DNA of 64,000 nt. It comes from Delphinus delphis (lineage: Eukaryota; Chordata; Mammalia; Artiodactyla; Delphinidae). A program made the position numbers and the translations under genes. Position 1 is the first letter of the stretch. The number at the start of each line of letters is the position of its first letter. The notes below the pieces were generated by a model that worked only from the letters and a program-made list of their open reading frames with translations, made no database searches and was not told where the DNA came from. Location: positions 60,333,740 to 60,397,739 of the forward strand of contig NC_082691.1 in assembly GCF_949987515.2 (NCBI RefSeq), read 5' to 3'. Of this stretch, positions 1 through 11,743 are shown in pieces.

Positions 1-814
1 ATCTCTTAACTATGTAATGTCTTTGTTTATGGATGGATCCCAGCTTGATCAGGTTCCAGGAGAGACAAGTATTGATTATGCTTAAATGTATAATTTGCAT
101 AATCACAAGTAGAGAAACCCAGGAAGGAAAGCTGTTCGTAAGAGAAACAAGAGTTTTGTCATTTCACTTTTGGAAAGTTTGCCCTTTAAATCTCAAGCAC
201 TCTGGGGGTGGTTTCAGAGGTCAGAAGCACAAGCAACTTTGGGCTGGTTTCATGATACATATATGTGGCCTAAAGGTTTTCAGCTATTCTTGCCCAGGCA
301 TGGAATCTTGGGCTTGCCAGGGATGTACACACTTCCTTCCCAAGCAACCTGTGGTTCCCTTGATCTTCAGATATAGAGGCAGGAAGGATTCCAGGCCATG
401 TCTTCAGCAGCCCCTGGAGCTGGCGTGAGTTGGCCCAGGCTGCCCTGGTGCAGGACAGGTTAGGCGAGAAGAGCTCAGGCCTAGCTCCCCGCTGCAGGGA
501 GAGGTAGGCCTGCCACTCCCTGCTGGAGCGGCAGGCTTAGCTGACTCAGGGCAGCCTGCAGAGACGGCAGCTGTTTCCTCATCCCTAGTGAGCCAACCCC
601 AGACAGGCAGTGTGGCCCCTGACACAGATGAAGTAGGAAACCAAGAGTCCCAGTGGTTCCTTGGCATGCTATCAAATGACCCCCAAAACTCTCTTTATCT
701 GAATCGAGCCTCATCTTAGCCCCAGTCTGAGAGGCAAGTTTCTTTGCCTTGGGGATTAGCAATGTGAATGAGAGAATCACTGGTTTACTGTGTATCTGCT
801 GATTCTCCATTTTT
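1..814. other. Intergenic DNA, no recognisable element
   Basis: Unique-looking sequence. Positions 380-640 are relatively GC-rich but poor in CpG, with no promoter or splice signature. From recalled mammalian synteny the gene TRIL lies downstream of CPVL. No TRIL coding sequence is visible here. Confidence 0.5.
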
Positions 815-958
815 GCCCTTAAGGAATGCAGATTCCTGGAGAGGTATCAGCCTGATTAAATCAGAATCTCAGCGGGCAAGGCCCCAGCACCTGCATTTAT
901 AAGCCACCAGATGATTTTTTTTCACCAGATGATTTTTAGGCACACTGAAGTTTGAGAA
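815..958. mobile_element. hAT-type nonautonomous DNA transposon (MER-like)
   Basis: Contains 'ATCAGAATCTC' and 'GCACACTGAAGTTTGAGAA', typical of the inner and terminal parts of MER-type hAT elements. It is interrupted by a 15-bp duplication at 905-937. A further MER-like segment follows at about 1178-1260 (AGAATCTGATTCAGAACCTCTGG). Boundaries are approximate. Confidence 0.5.
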
Positions 959-1021
959 AATTGATAGACACTATTTCCAGAACACCTGTTCATAACTGGC
1001 TGATCATATTCTAGTAACAAC

Positions 1022-1165
1022 AGTAGTAACGCTGGCACTGATGTAGTGCTGAGTGCCAGGCAGTAGCCTAAACACTCTACATAAAGTAACTCGTCTATTT
1101 CCACACCTACCTAGGGAGGTAGGAACTACTGTTATCCCCATTTTACAGAAGAAGAAACCGAAGAG
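1022..1165 (-). mobile_element. MIR SINE fragment
   Basis: Reads GAGTGCCAGGCAGTAGCC, then TTATCCCCATTTTACAGAAG, the antisense MIR core order. The 5' tRNA-related part is missing. Confidence 0.7.
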
Positions 1166-2164
1166 CTTATTAAAAATACAGGATCCTAGGCCCAGCCGCG
1201 GAGAATCTGATTCAGAACCTCTGGAACAGGGCCTAGCGATCTTTATTTAGCACATTCCCAGGTATCGCCTTAGGTATTGTGACTGAAGAATTCTTACGGG
1301 CTTATTCAAACATTTCAACGTCTCCTTTTCTAGGAGCCTAGGGATTGACAGAGTAGACAAGGTCCATGCCTTCTGGGAGCTAAGCATGGCCCGGGAGTTA
1401 AATGCATATAAAAATCCAGGAGCATGGTGGCATCATAAACAGGATGAGCACCATTTGCTATGCTCATAGCAATTATCTTTTGGAAAGAAAATAATAAAGA
1501 ACTAAAACCTTTGTAGAAAGCATCAGTCCACTTAATACTGTATGTGTCTAAGGCCATTTACAAGGTGGAAGCTAAAAGAAAATTTTTGAAATGTTAACAG
1601 TTGAGAAAAAGAAAAAGCTAGAAGAAAATTTTTGAAATGTTAAGTTGTTATCTTTACACGGTGAGAAGATGAATAATTGTTTACACCCTAGGCTTTGGCA
1701 TTTTCTAAATGCTATACAATTACTATGGATTTCTTTGAAATTAATAAAAAAATTTTAAACAAGTGCTTTCATATTTAATACCTGATTTCACCTCAACATG
1801 TCTCATAAGGCAAGTAGGTGAGGGATATTCATATCCCCAATTTGGAGGCAAGGATGCTAAGAATTAAAGGAATTAGCTAACTTCTGGAATGATCCACCGC
1901 TGTAATGATAGAGTTCAGACCACAATCTAAACTGTTGACTTCTGACCCCAGGATTTTATAGTTAGACCTCGCTGGGCTCCCTGTTGATACAAGCCTATGT
2001 GTACAACTATTGAGGCCAGTTCGGGGTGATAGTCAAAATATTTAGCAACTGGTCCAATAAGAGCACCAGCCAACAAGGTTTGCCAACCAGGTTTGGCGCT
2101 GCCTGGTCAGGAGAGACAGAGGCCGGGCCAGTGCCCACCAGCTGAGAGTGTACTCACCTGCACT
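1166..2164. other. Intergenic DNA with a short tandem duplication
   Basis: No gene is visible. A 27-bp segment at 1571-1597 recurs at 1617-1643 with one mismatch, a 46-bp-period tandem duplication. A possible decayed repeat lies at 1740-1930 but I cannot name it. Confidence 0.5.
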
Positions 2165-2178
2165 TGACTAAACTTTTT

Positions 2179-2401
2179 TTTTTTAATTTATTTTATTTTA
2201 TTTTATTTGCGGTGCACGGGCCTCTCACTGTTGGGGCCTCTCCAGTTGCGGAGCAAAGGCTCCAGACACGCAGGCTCAGTGGCCATGGCTCACGGGGCCC
2301 AGCTGCTTCACGGCATGTGGGATCTTCCCGGACCGGGGAACGAACCCGTGTTCCCTGCATCGGCAGGCGGACTCTCAACCACTGTGCCACCAGGGAAGCC
2401 C
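2179..2401 (-). mobile_element. CHR-type tRNA-derived SINE, full length
   Basis: The minus strand starts GGGCTTCCCTGGTGGCACAG, has a B box (GGGTTCGTTCC) and ends CGTGCACCGC with an A/T-rich tail. A perfect 14-bp target-site duplication TGACTAAACTTTTT flanks it at 2165-2178 and 2402-2415. The tail has the form (TAAAA)n rather than pure A. Confidence 0.93.
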
Positions 2402-2415
2402 TGACTAAACTTTTT

Positions 2416-3688
2416 GAATGGTGCTTTAGGCATCTCTTTTTTCTCTTAATAACTGCATTATTAAAAACAATTTATGTAAGGCTTGGCACAATAATCAGTA
2501 ACCATGAGAAACAACACACAAAGTTTTCCTGGGTCCACGTTTCTTCCAAACTGCAAACTTGCCTGAGGCCTGGTGCGTCGCAGTCACTCAAACCTAACAG
2601 CAGGATGTTGGTGAGAGGGCACAGATGATCCACTTTGACAAAATACGAGTTTTGTTTTCAATATTTTAATTCAGAAATTGTCTCCCACTGTCTTTGGTGG
2701 ACTGACAGATACATTTGAAGGGAATTTCATAAAAAAATACTATTTTTCTCACAACTTGATCCGAATTGTTACAATTAATGGATTAAAAATATTTGTAGGG
2801 AAGACACCTCTTTTGAAGAGTATCAACTTCAAGGATTAGCCACTCATCCTGTAAATGTTCAGTGATTTCTTATCAAAATCTGGAATGTACAAGTGGCAAG
2901 TACTCCCCACCCAAGAAACCTCCCCCAGAACTGTAGATGTCTCCTCATTCTAACATCACTGTATGGGGCCAAAATCGTGGAGGCAGTTTCATACCCGTGT
3001 GGTAATTGGGCACAAAAACCATGACTCTGTTCTGGCAGGAAACACTGTCAATCTTAGTAATGGAAATAATCTTGGACAGTGAAATAATTGACTGTATACA
3101 GTGTAAAATACCCTCAAACTATTTGCAGATTTCATCAAAAGACCAAATGTTTTTTACTTAAGACCAGGAACATGGCAGGAAAGGAAATTAGAGGAAGGAA
3201 GCATCCCTCCCTTTTTCAGTCTCTGTGATTTCTATAAAGATTTGCACTTTGATTATGCTTAGTAGCACCATATGCTGGAGTGGGACTCAAGATCAAAGGT
3301 TCCAGCCACAGCACTGGAGCCTTGCTGTAGGCAGGATCAAACACTACTGTTGGTAGAATGCTAATGTATCTGTAAGGACACTCCTTCAGCTTCTATGCAT
3401 CCCTATTTAATTTCCAAAATGTAACTGGTATACCTCAAACTTGAATGCTTTTTTATTGTCTGCTATGATACATTGTAGGTTGAAAAACAAGTGGTTGTTA
3501 CCATTTAAAGATATTTAGAACTAAAGAATTTTCAAAAGCTTAATGTAAATTGTCAAGTTTTATAGTGTGTATGACTTTAAAAACTGGGGGGAGTGAAGGA
3601 TGGCTGAACCCTGCTTTGCTTTGGTTGATAAGAGAACAGTATTTTTTTTTTCCATTCTCCTTTTCTCTGCAATCAAAATTTTCTGCGA
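2416..3688. other. Intergenic DNA, no named element
   Basis: Mostly unique-looking AT-rich sequence. Positions 3069-3152 are clearly related to 4186-4267 (see findings), so at least that part belongs to a repeated family or a local duplication. Confidence 0.5.
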
Positions 3689-3697
3689 TGAACATTT

Positions 3698-4027
3698 TTT
3701 TAAAATAAATTTATTCATTTATTTTTTGGCTGCGTTGGGTCTTCATTGCTGCACATGGGCTTTCTCTAGTTGCAGTGAGCGGGGGCTACTCTTCGTTGCG
3801 GTGCACGGCCTTCTCACTGTGGTGGATTCTCTTGTTGCAGAGCACGGGCTCCAGGCGCACAGGCTTCAGTAGTTGTGGCACTCGGGCTCTAGAGCGCAGG
3901 CTCAGTAGTTGTGGCGCATGGGCTTAGTTGCTGCGTGGTACATGGGATCTTCCTGGACCAGGGCCCGAACCCGTGTTCCCTGCATTGGCATGTGGATTCT
4001 TAACCACTGTGCCACCAGGGAAGTCCC
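3698..4027 (-). mobile_element. CHR-type SINE, long subtype
   Basis: The plus strand begins with an AT-rich tail, then GGCTGCGTTGGGTCTTC, several GTAGTTGTGG repeats, and ends CCAGGGAAGTCCC. This is the roughly 330-bp long CHR form with internal repeats. A 9-bp duplication TGAACATTT flanks it (3689-3697, 4028-4036). Confidence 0.9.
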
Positions 4028-4299
4028 TGAACATTTGTTTTTGCAGTTAAAAATCTTTGGTAAAAACGTACATGATACCATATTCACTTTTGCTTTCTCC
4101 ATTGCCCTGCCATGTCTTCCTTCCTTTGCTACAAATTGCTTTTCTTATAAACCTTTTTAAAAAATCAGTCTTAATAACGTACATCATCTTGGATACAAAC
4201 AATTTACTATATGCAGTGTAAAAACCCCCAAAGCATTTGCAGTTGTCATCAAAAAGCCAAACGTTTGTCATAAACTGCCCGTGTGATATGTATGGGGTG

Positions 4300-4470
4300 A
4301 TCAGAAGATGCAGTCCACTTGCTGGGTCTCTGACCTTGAACCGCGTCACAGTCTCTCTGATCAGTGGTTCATTTTCTCATGTCTAAAAAGGGACAAATAA
4401 TACTTGCCCAATATACGAGTTTGGGAAATATATGTGAAAGCTCTTACAAACTATAAGTGTTAGGAAAATA
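4300..4470 (+). mobile_element. MIR-like SINE, diverged
   Basis: Order TCTGACCTTGAACC, then TTCATTTTCTCATGTCTAAAAAGGG, then AATAATACTTGCCC, as in sense MIR. Highly diverged. Confidence 0.5.
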
Positions 4471-5774
4471 GGATTGTTGCTAACATTTCAACTTCCTGTG
4501 TGCCTTCTCAATGAGAATCTGAGGTCCTCCAGGGCAAGACCTTAAGTCTTATGCACAGCTTTTTGTCATCCTCTGTAACACGCAAGAATATCTTTCTTAA
4601 ATTGTAGGTCTTTAATAAGTGTTAGGCTGACCAGAAAGGCAAAGAGGAGGGAGGCACATTCTCAGGTCACTGTTTCTTCTCCCTTTCCTTGTAGGTTCTG
4701 TTTCCATCTTTTCATTGTTCCTTTGCTCTACTCCAGGCTGCTCAGGCCCAGGGCACAAAGTCTTCAGCACACAGGTTCTCTCCAGAGAGCTCTACAAACA
4801 GGCCTAGATTCTGAGCCAGCTTTGTGATCATTTAGTTCACCAAGTGAATCATTTGGCCGCTCTGGGCATCGTGCTCTATGAAATGGCTATAATACATCGT
4901 TGTTTGCCCGGAGGATTCTTATCACCAGTAATGGCCCTTGTGAAGTTAAAAAATTATAAGGGCAAAAAGGAGGAGCTTCTGTGGTCAGGATGGGTCATAT
5001 ACCGGGTCTTGGTCTTGGAGAGTCACAGTGTACAAGAGCATGTTCAAGGCTTGGGGAAAAAAATCCCGCAGAAAACAAAAGAAAAAAGAAATGGGAGGTG
5101 GCAGGTAGGACCATGAATCTAGTCTGAGACACACTGAATTAAAATGATCACTAAGATCCCTTCCAGCTTTAAACATTAAAGAATCCATTGCATTTCTTCC
5201 GTGGAACATTATTCAGTATCACTAGAGTTTGTTAATGATAAAGTTCTTCAAATGTGGTGTTTTATTTGTGCTTGACTGATCTCAACAACTCACAGTATCC
5301 GATTGGTTTAATATCAATTCACAATGAGCAGGAAGATATATACTGAAGTTGTCTCCAGTCTCTCATCCTCCTGCAAAACTTGTTTTCTTTGCCCTCAGGT
5401 TGTCAAACTAGCAAATTATTAGACTCCTCTTTCTAACAGCTTACAGGTGTTAGAGTCCCATAGTGGTAAGTGCCATTCGTCGTATTGATGATTCTGGGCT
5501 AAGTAATTGTTGATGCTTCAAAATTATTTAGCCACTGTACTGGCACTGGTGGGGTGTTTCCTGGGAACCCAGCCATTTGGGAAAAACTCCCAATAGTGAA
5601 ACCCTCAGGGTAATTACTCTAGTCTCCTGTGGGTGTAAGAACGCTATTGATAATCAGTGCATGACTCTCATGATTTTTAGAGGTGACAGATTATAAGTAC
5701 CAGTTTAACTAATCCAAAGTGATTTTCCATCCGAGACAGGGGGCTACAAACACCTGCCAGAAAAATAAACAAAA
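4471..5774. other. Intergenic DNA, no recognisable element
   Basis: No protein-like frame and no repeat that I can name. Short open frames at 4844-5116 have no recognisable domain. Confidence 0.45.
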
Positions 5775-5995
5775 ACGACTAGCATTTACAGAGTGTTTGT
5801 CATGTGCCAGGCATGGTTCTAAGCCCTCCACAGGCTTTAAATCATTTAATCCTTCAGTAACACCATGAGGAAAGTACAGTTATTACCTTCATTTTATAGA
5901 CAATGTAATGGAAGCAAGAAGAGGTTAAATAACTGGCACAAGGTCGCACAGCTAGTAAGTGATAGAGCTGAGACTTGAACTCACATTTTATGAAA
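5775..5995 (-). mobile_element. MIR SINE, nearly full length
   Basis: Contains GCATTTACAGAGTGTTTGTC, ATGTGCCAGGCATGG, AATCATTTAATCC, CATTTTATAGACAATG and GGTCGCACAGCTAGTAAGTG in the antisense MIR order. It is one of the best preserved MIR copies in the window. Confidence 0.88.
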
Positions 5996-6400
5996 ATTGT
6001 CATTCACACTTTTCACATGAATCCTTGGTCACAGTGTCCTTATCATCACTAGAGTCATTTTTCAGATACACAGCATTTTCCAGAATGTCATCTGCCATTT
6101 CATCCACGTTGTTTGAACTATAGGATTTTTTAATATGATTCTGTCAGTGGAAATTTTCCAAGCCACCAATACTTATTCACGTATAATTAGGTCACATGTT
6201 TTCTTTACTCCTACTATAGGTATACAGCCATGATCTCCAAAATACTACCACTTAATGATATTGTTTCCTCCCCCATCACTATACTTATTTTTCAATGAAG
6301 AATAGCCTTTTGTTATTACAGAAGCAGTATATATGCATTGTAGAAAACCAGAAAATACAGAGGGCAACAATAAGAAGATAAATATATATCATGTTCCCAC

Positions 6401-6887
6401 TGTGGTAGGCTGGATAATGGCCCTTCAAAGATACCTATGTCCTGATCCCCAGAACTTGTGAACATGTTAAGTTACATGGCAAAGGGGAAGTAAGGTTGCA
6501 GGTGGAATTAAGGTTGCTAATCAACTGACCTTGAGATGGGAGGGTATCCTGGATTACCTTCATGGAAACCGATTATCACAAAGGTCCTAAAAAGTGGAAG
6601 AGGGATGCAGAAGAGGAGTTCAGGGCGATGCAATACGAGAAGGACTTGACCTGCTGTTGCTGGCTTTGAAGATGAAGGAAGGACCATGAGCCAGGGAATG
6701 TGGGCAGCCTCTAGAACCTGGAAAAAGCAAGGAAATGGATTCTCCCCTAGAGCCTCCAGAAAGGAATGCAGCCCTGCCAACACCCTGATTTAGCTCAGTG
6801 AGACCACGTTGGACTTCTAACTTACCGAAGAAATTTAATCCACCAAATTTTTTGGTAATTCGTGTGCAACAATGGAAAACTAATACA
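6401..6887 (+). mobile_element. MLT1-type LTR (ERVL-MaLR), solo
   Basis: Starts TGTGGTAGGCTGGATAATGG and ends AAAACTAATACA, with internal CCCTAGAGCCTCCAGAAAGG. A 5-bp target-site duplication CCCAC is present on both sides (6396-6400, 6888-6892), as expected for an LTR element. The LTR sits inside an older L1-like sequence (6300-6395 and 6893-6990). Confidence 0.88.
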
Positions 6888-6892
6888 CCCAC

Positions 6893-8019
6893 CAACCAGA
6901 AACTGTTAAGTGTTAATATTTTATTATATATATTTCTAGATATTTTTATACACACACATGTATTTTTTTTAACTAAAACAAGATCATGATGCTGTAAAGA
7001 GTTTGTTTTCCTTTAATAATAATCTTTCTCTTTCCCTGTCAATAAATTTTCATAGCATCTAATACTGCAATCATATTGAAATTACCCTAATTGTTCCCCA
7101 GCTATTCCCCCAAAGCTGGTTTGTCCAAATCAGGATTTAGGTCTGGGCCATGCATTTTTTTTTTTTTTTTTTTGGGCCATGCATTTTTAATGGTTTTATG
7201 TCCCTTAGGTATTTTTAATCTAAAACAGTCAGTTTTTTCATCTACTAATTTTCCTTCTCAATGTTTGTCTGATCGCTTCCTCATGTGGTCACTTAGCTTG
7301 CTCCTCTGTCCCCTGTATTTCCTATAAATTGGAAGTTACATCAGAGAGCTTGGTCAATTCACGTTAATAAATTTTGTCTAGAATACATTTTGGGTGCTGT
7401 TGTGTGTTTCATATGGCACTCCATCAGGAGGTACACGCCATCTGGTTTCCACCATTAGATACCGAAACTCAGACTGTCCTCTGGTTATGGGATGGCAGCC
7501 CGAGCTTGCTGCTCTAGAGGGATGTTATTCCCTTGTAATCAGAAAGTATTCTGTGTGGATTTACTTTAATACCATACAGATGTGCAGTTTCCCCTCAACT
7601 ACGCACCTACTGGCCAGCTCCATCGGACAGCCCTTGCCTGAATGACTGTTCATGAGAAATCACAAAATGGTGATTTTTCTAATGCTATCATTTTTTCTAC
7701 ATTAATTAGCTGCTATTTCTTAGTGAAGAGACTCTTTCCCTAATCAACTAGGTCTGTTTGGTTACCCTGACAAACATTTTGGATTGGGGAAGCATTTTGG
7801 ACTGCTTCTTCCTTTAGTCATCAATTCTCAAAGGGAGGAATTTAACAACCACCTCAATGATGACAACTAATATTTTTCTGCCTCTTTTCGAGTATCATTA
7901 TGAGCTCACAGATTTTCACAACATCAGGGTATTTCTCTCTAGAATCCTCCTGCGTGATCATGTTACCAATTTGATGTATGTTTAGGTTTTTCAATTCTAG
8001 GATGTTTCTTTAGTTGTAA
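6893..8019. other. Intergenic DNA with T-tract scar
   Basis: No gene is seen. It contains the duplicated GGGCCATGCA block around a T tract (7145-7188). The rest is unnamed AT-rich DNA. Confidence 0.5.
7145..7188. repeat. 15-bp direct duplication around a T-only tract
   Basis: GGGCCATGCATTTTT occurs at 7145-7159 and again at 7174-7188, separated only by 14 T. This looks like a target-site duplication around a poly(A) tail inserted on the minus strand with no element body. Confidence 0.75.
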
Positions 8020-8640
8020 TTTTTTAACAGGTAATGCATTTATGTAATTCAATATCAAAATTATATGGAAAAATATTCCCAAAGAATTCTTATTTCTACC
8101 CCTGCTCCCTTCCCTCCTACATAACAATATTTTATTAGTTTCTTATTTATATGTCCAGTGTAGTGGGGTTTTTTTGCATATATAAGTGTGTGTGTGTGTG
8201 TGTCTGTGTGTGTGGTGTAGATATACAGCCTTACTTTAACCCCTCTCCAATTCGTATATATACCCCTTGCTTTTTTTCTTCCACTTAATGGTATATTTTG
8301 GAGATCTCTCTATATCAGTACACAGAAGCCTTTCTCATTCTCTTTAAAACTTCTTAGAACTTCATTGTGTGACGTCCTGCAGTTTATTCAACCAGTTGCC
8401 TGTTGTTGAACTCTTGCATTCTTTCTAACCTTATATTATTGCAAAAAAATGCTTCAGTGAATAAACGTGTACATTTATTATCTTGTACTTGGGCAGATAT
8501 AAAGGTAATAGATTCCTAGACTTTGCATTGCTGGGTCAAAGGGTTATTATATCAGTAATTCTCTTTGTGTTTCTAGATTATCCTGCAAGGACTCAATACT
8601 TCTAACTACTATGCTAAATTGCTTCTTGAAGGTCTTGGTG
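8020..8640 (-). mobile_element. Ancient LINE-1 (L1M-type) 3' region
   Basis: The plus strand carries GGAGATCTCTCTATATCAGTA, AACCAGTTGCCTGTTG, GCTTCAGTGAATAAACGTG and GCATTGCTGGGTCAAAGGG, a typical antisense L1M 3' segment. It includes a (GT)n run at 8188-8215. Confidence 0.65.
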
Positions 8641-8689
8641 TCATCACACAGATGAGTGCATTAAAAAAAAAATGGAGCCTTAAAATAAA

Positions 8690-9378
8690 AACATATTAAC
8701 ACTAAGGTGAGACCATGTAGCAACTATCTATAGAACTCTTGTACAATGCTGGGGGGAGCATAAAATGATACAATCATTCTAGGGGACAGTTTGGCAATTT
8801 CTATATTAAGTTAAACATGCATCTATCCCATAGCCAAGAAATATCACCTCTAGGTATTTACCCAAGAGAAAGGAAAACATGTTTTGAAAAAAGAATTTAA
8901 GAAGAATATTCAGAGTAGCCTTATTTCTAATAAATCTAAACTGGAAACAACTCAAACGTCCATCAACAGTAAATGGATTAACAAATAGTGGTATATCTGT
9001 AGAATGTCACTCAACCATAAAAAGGAATGACATGTATTGATACATTAATAATGTGGATAAATCCCAAAATAATTATGCTGAGTAGAAGAAGCCAGACCAA
9101 AAAAGGACCGTGGGTTCCATTTATATGAAGTTCTAAAACAGATAATGCTAATTTATGGTGATTGAAATCAGAATGGTGGTGGCCTCTGTGAGTGCTGGGA
9201 ATTGGCTAGATAGGATCAAGGTACTAGGGAACTTTCTGGGGTGATGGCAGTGTTCTATATTTTGATTAAGGTTGATTATGTGAGTGTAAACAATGATCAA
9301 CAGTCATAACTGAATGCTTAATATCTTTGTAGTCATTTTATTGTGTCATGTAAATTATGCCTTCAATTTTTAAAAATT
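8690..9378 (+). mobile_element. Ancient LINE-1 (L1M-type) 3' end
   Basis: Contains GGAAACAACTCAAACGTCC, ATCAACAGTAAATGGATTAA, AACCATAAAAAGGAATGACA and ATTATGCTGAGTAGAAGAAG in the standard L1M order, ending before an A-rich tail near 9378. It encodes no intact protein. Confidence 0.88.
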
Positions 9379-9600
9379 TGGTCCTCAGCAAGACTCTTTA
9401 AGAAGGGACATAGCCTTCTTCCCTCATCACCCCAACACTGTGTCCTCTCTTGTTCTGGATCTCTTAATACTCTTTACCTCTCTGACCCAGTCTTACATTT
9501 GACTAGCTTTTACTTTTATAGGCCCAAGTCTTAACTACTCGAGTCGGTTTTAAGTATCCTAAAACAGAGTTAGGATCATGCCACCTCAATACCCTTTACA

Positions 9601-10150
9601 ACAATGGTTGATAACCTAGGCTGCATATTATTAGAATCACCTGGTGTCTTAGCTCAGCCTGCCATAACAAAATACCAGGGGCTGTGTGGCATAAACAACA
9701 GGGATTTATTTTCTTACATTTCTGGAGGCTGGAAGTTCAAGATTAGAATGCCAGCATAGTCAGGTTCTGGTGTGGCCTCTCTTCCTGGCTTTCAGATGGC
9801 TGCCTTCTCACTGTGTCTCACATGGCAGAGAGGGAGAGCAAGCTCTCTGGTGTCTCCTCTTATAAGGACACTAATGCCACCATGAAGGCCCCACCTCATC
9901 ACTTCATCCAAACCCAATTACCTCCCAAAGGCCCCATCTCCAAATACTATCACATTGGGGGTTACAGCTTCAACATAGGAATTTGGGGGGGCCACATTCA
10001 GTGCATAGCACTTGGGAACATTAAAAAAAAAATTAGCAGTGCTTGAGTCTCATGCCCAGAGATCCTGATTCTCTTGATCTGAAGTGGGACCTGGACATCT
10101 GTATTTCTTTTAGATTCCCCCATAACATGCAGCTAGGGTTGAGGACTACT
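9601..10150. mobile_element. hAT-type MER element split by an MLT1 LTR
   Basis: The left part (9601-9644: GCATATTATTAGAATCACC) and right part (10016-10150: GATCCTGATTCTC, GGTTGAGGACTACT) belong to one MER-type hAT element. The LTR at 9645-10010 inserted between them. Confidence 0.65.
9645..10010 (-). mobile_element. MLT1-type LTR (ERVL-MaLR), nested
   Basis: Starts TGTCTTAGCTCAGCCTGCC and ends GTGCATAGCA. It contains TTTCTGGAGGCTGGAAG, TATAAGGACACTAATGCC and CCCAAAGGCCCCATCTCC, the antisense MLT1 signature. A 5-bp duplication with one mismatch (CCTGG 9640-9644, CTTGG 10011-10015) flanks it. Confidence 0.87.
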
Positions 10151-10164
10151 CTGTACCTTCCTGT

Positions 10165-10312
10165 TCAAGGTGAGGTCTGTGGACCAACAACATCAGCTTG
10201 TTAGAAATGCAGAATCTCTGGTCCCATCCCAGACTGGTGAACCCAAATTTGTATGGTAACAAAATCCCCAGCTGATTCCTTCGCACCATAAAACCTGAAA
10301 AATGCTGGTTTA
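10165..10312. mobile_element. hAT-type MER element
   Basis: Reads TTGTTAGAAATGCAGAATCTC, TCCCATCCCAGACTGG, then CCCAGCTGATTCC, the interior order of MER-type hAT copies. It lies directly after the previous hAT copy. Confidence 0.55.
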
Positions 10313-11410
10313 CGGCATCTTGCATAGACTCTCATATAAGTATAAGAATGCTTCATCAGTCAATTCCTGTTTAAATCCAAATAGATGAACATCTTGTCAG
10401 CAAACCAAATTTCAGCTTGTTTTCATCTTGGAAGCCTGGCAGGGTGCAGATCTTGCCTACAAATAATTGCACCTTAGTGTGAAGCTTTTATATATTGCCC
10501 GTATATCACTGTCTATTAACAAAAAAGCGGCAAATAGACCCAATGTTACAAACAAAATCCCAATGTTTTTGCAAATATTTATACTACCATCCCAGCAATT
10601 CTATCACAATGAATGATTACTTCCTTAGCTTCAGGTGAGCTTTAAAATTGACAATGAAACAGAATAAGGTACTTGTACTCCAACTGAAAGAGAAGTGGCA
10701 TTTAGCACGGAGTCTGAATACTGTGTAACTAATAAATAATTCAGTAAACTAGGGAAAGAAAAAACATGCAAGCTTAAACAAACAGCAGAGAATTCCTAAT
10801 GCTTAAAATATCCTTAAGGTTGGGAAATGAAAAGATTATTATATATGATGCTATTTTGTGGCATAGAGTGCTAGGTTTCAAAAGATTTGATTACAATAAT
10901 TATGCTTAATACTAAAAATATAGAAAGGAATGCAGTCTTACCTGATGTTTCAGAAGGCACTTGAAGGTCTTGTCATCCATCAAGATTATCAATGTGGTCT
11001 TCAATATGAATGTGGCTCATGAAAGTACTGAATAAGAGATTCCAGGCTGACACACTAAAAATGATGAATTTCCACTTTCCCTTTTCAGAAGTATCTAATG
11101 GATAGTTCTTTATTTTTAAGAACTATTAATATGAGAACCTTTGTGCTTAAAATATCCTCTGAATTCAGTATAAGTGTGTTTTTAAACTCCAACCTCAAGG
11201 ATAATTTCTGCTACTGCCGATTGGTCACCTCATTTTCCTTTCTGTTCGTAATTGATAACTTCCTCATTATTAATGACATAATTAACTGGTTTGCTAAATT
11301 ATATCAAAATAACTTTCTGGTTTAGTTCATAGCACCCTTATGGTCTATCCAATAAACTAAAAAGAAAAAATGCTAATCTATGTTAAGTACACATACATGT
11401 ATACACACCT
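10313..11410. other. Intergenic DNA, unique-looking
   Basis: AT-rich, no repeat signature and no coding signal. A short frame at 11098-11325 has no recognisable domain. Confidence 0.45.
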
Positions 11411-11425
11411 ACAAATTCACCTTTA

Positions 11426-11570
11426 TTTATTTAAAACCTTACATATTTTTTATTATTTTTTTTGGCAGTGCCACAGCTTGTGGAACCTTAGTTCCCTGAC
11501 TAAGGATTGAACCTGCGCCCCCTGCATTGGAAGCGCGGAGTCTTAACCACTGGACCGCCAGGGAAGTCCC
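11426..11570 (-). mobile_element. CHR-group SINE, short older subtype
   Basis: The minus strand reads GGGACTTCCCTGGCGGTCC, AGTGGTTAAGACTCCG, then GGTTCAATCC (B box), ending in a T/A-rich tail. A 15-bp duplication ACAAATTCACCTTTA / ACAAACTCACCTTTA flanks it (11411-11425, 11571-11585), with one mismatch. The middle differs from the other CHR copies (AACTAAGGTTCCACAAGC). Confidence 0.88.
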
Positions 11571-11743
11571 ACAAACTCACCTTTAAAAGAAGGGAGCCTC
11601 AATAATGTCTTGTATTTAAATTCCATTTCCCAATGCTTACGGTTGACATTCATCTAATTAGTGATCTGATTCAACCCAAAACGTTTTTATGGGATGCCTA
11701 TTGTGTGCCCAGCAGAAATACACTTTGAAACTAAAAATCTTTT

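Noticed and set aside
380..640. Promoter or CpG island at the window start
   Set aside because: GC-rich but CpG-poor and with no initiator, exon or splice signature. Proximity of a neighbouring gene is only recalled synteny.
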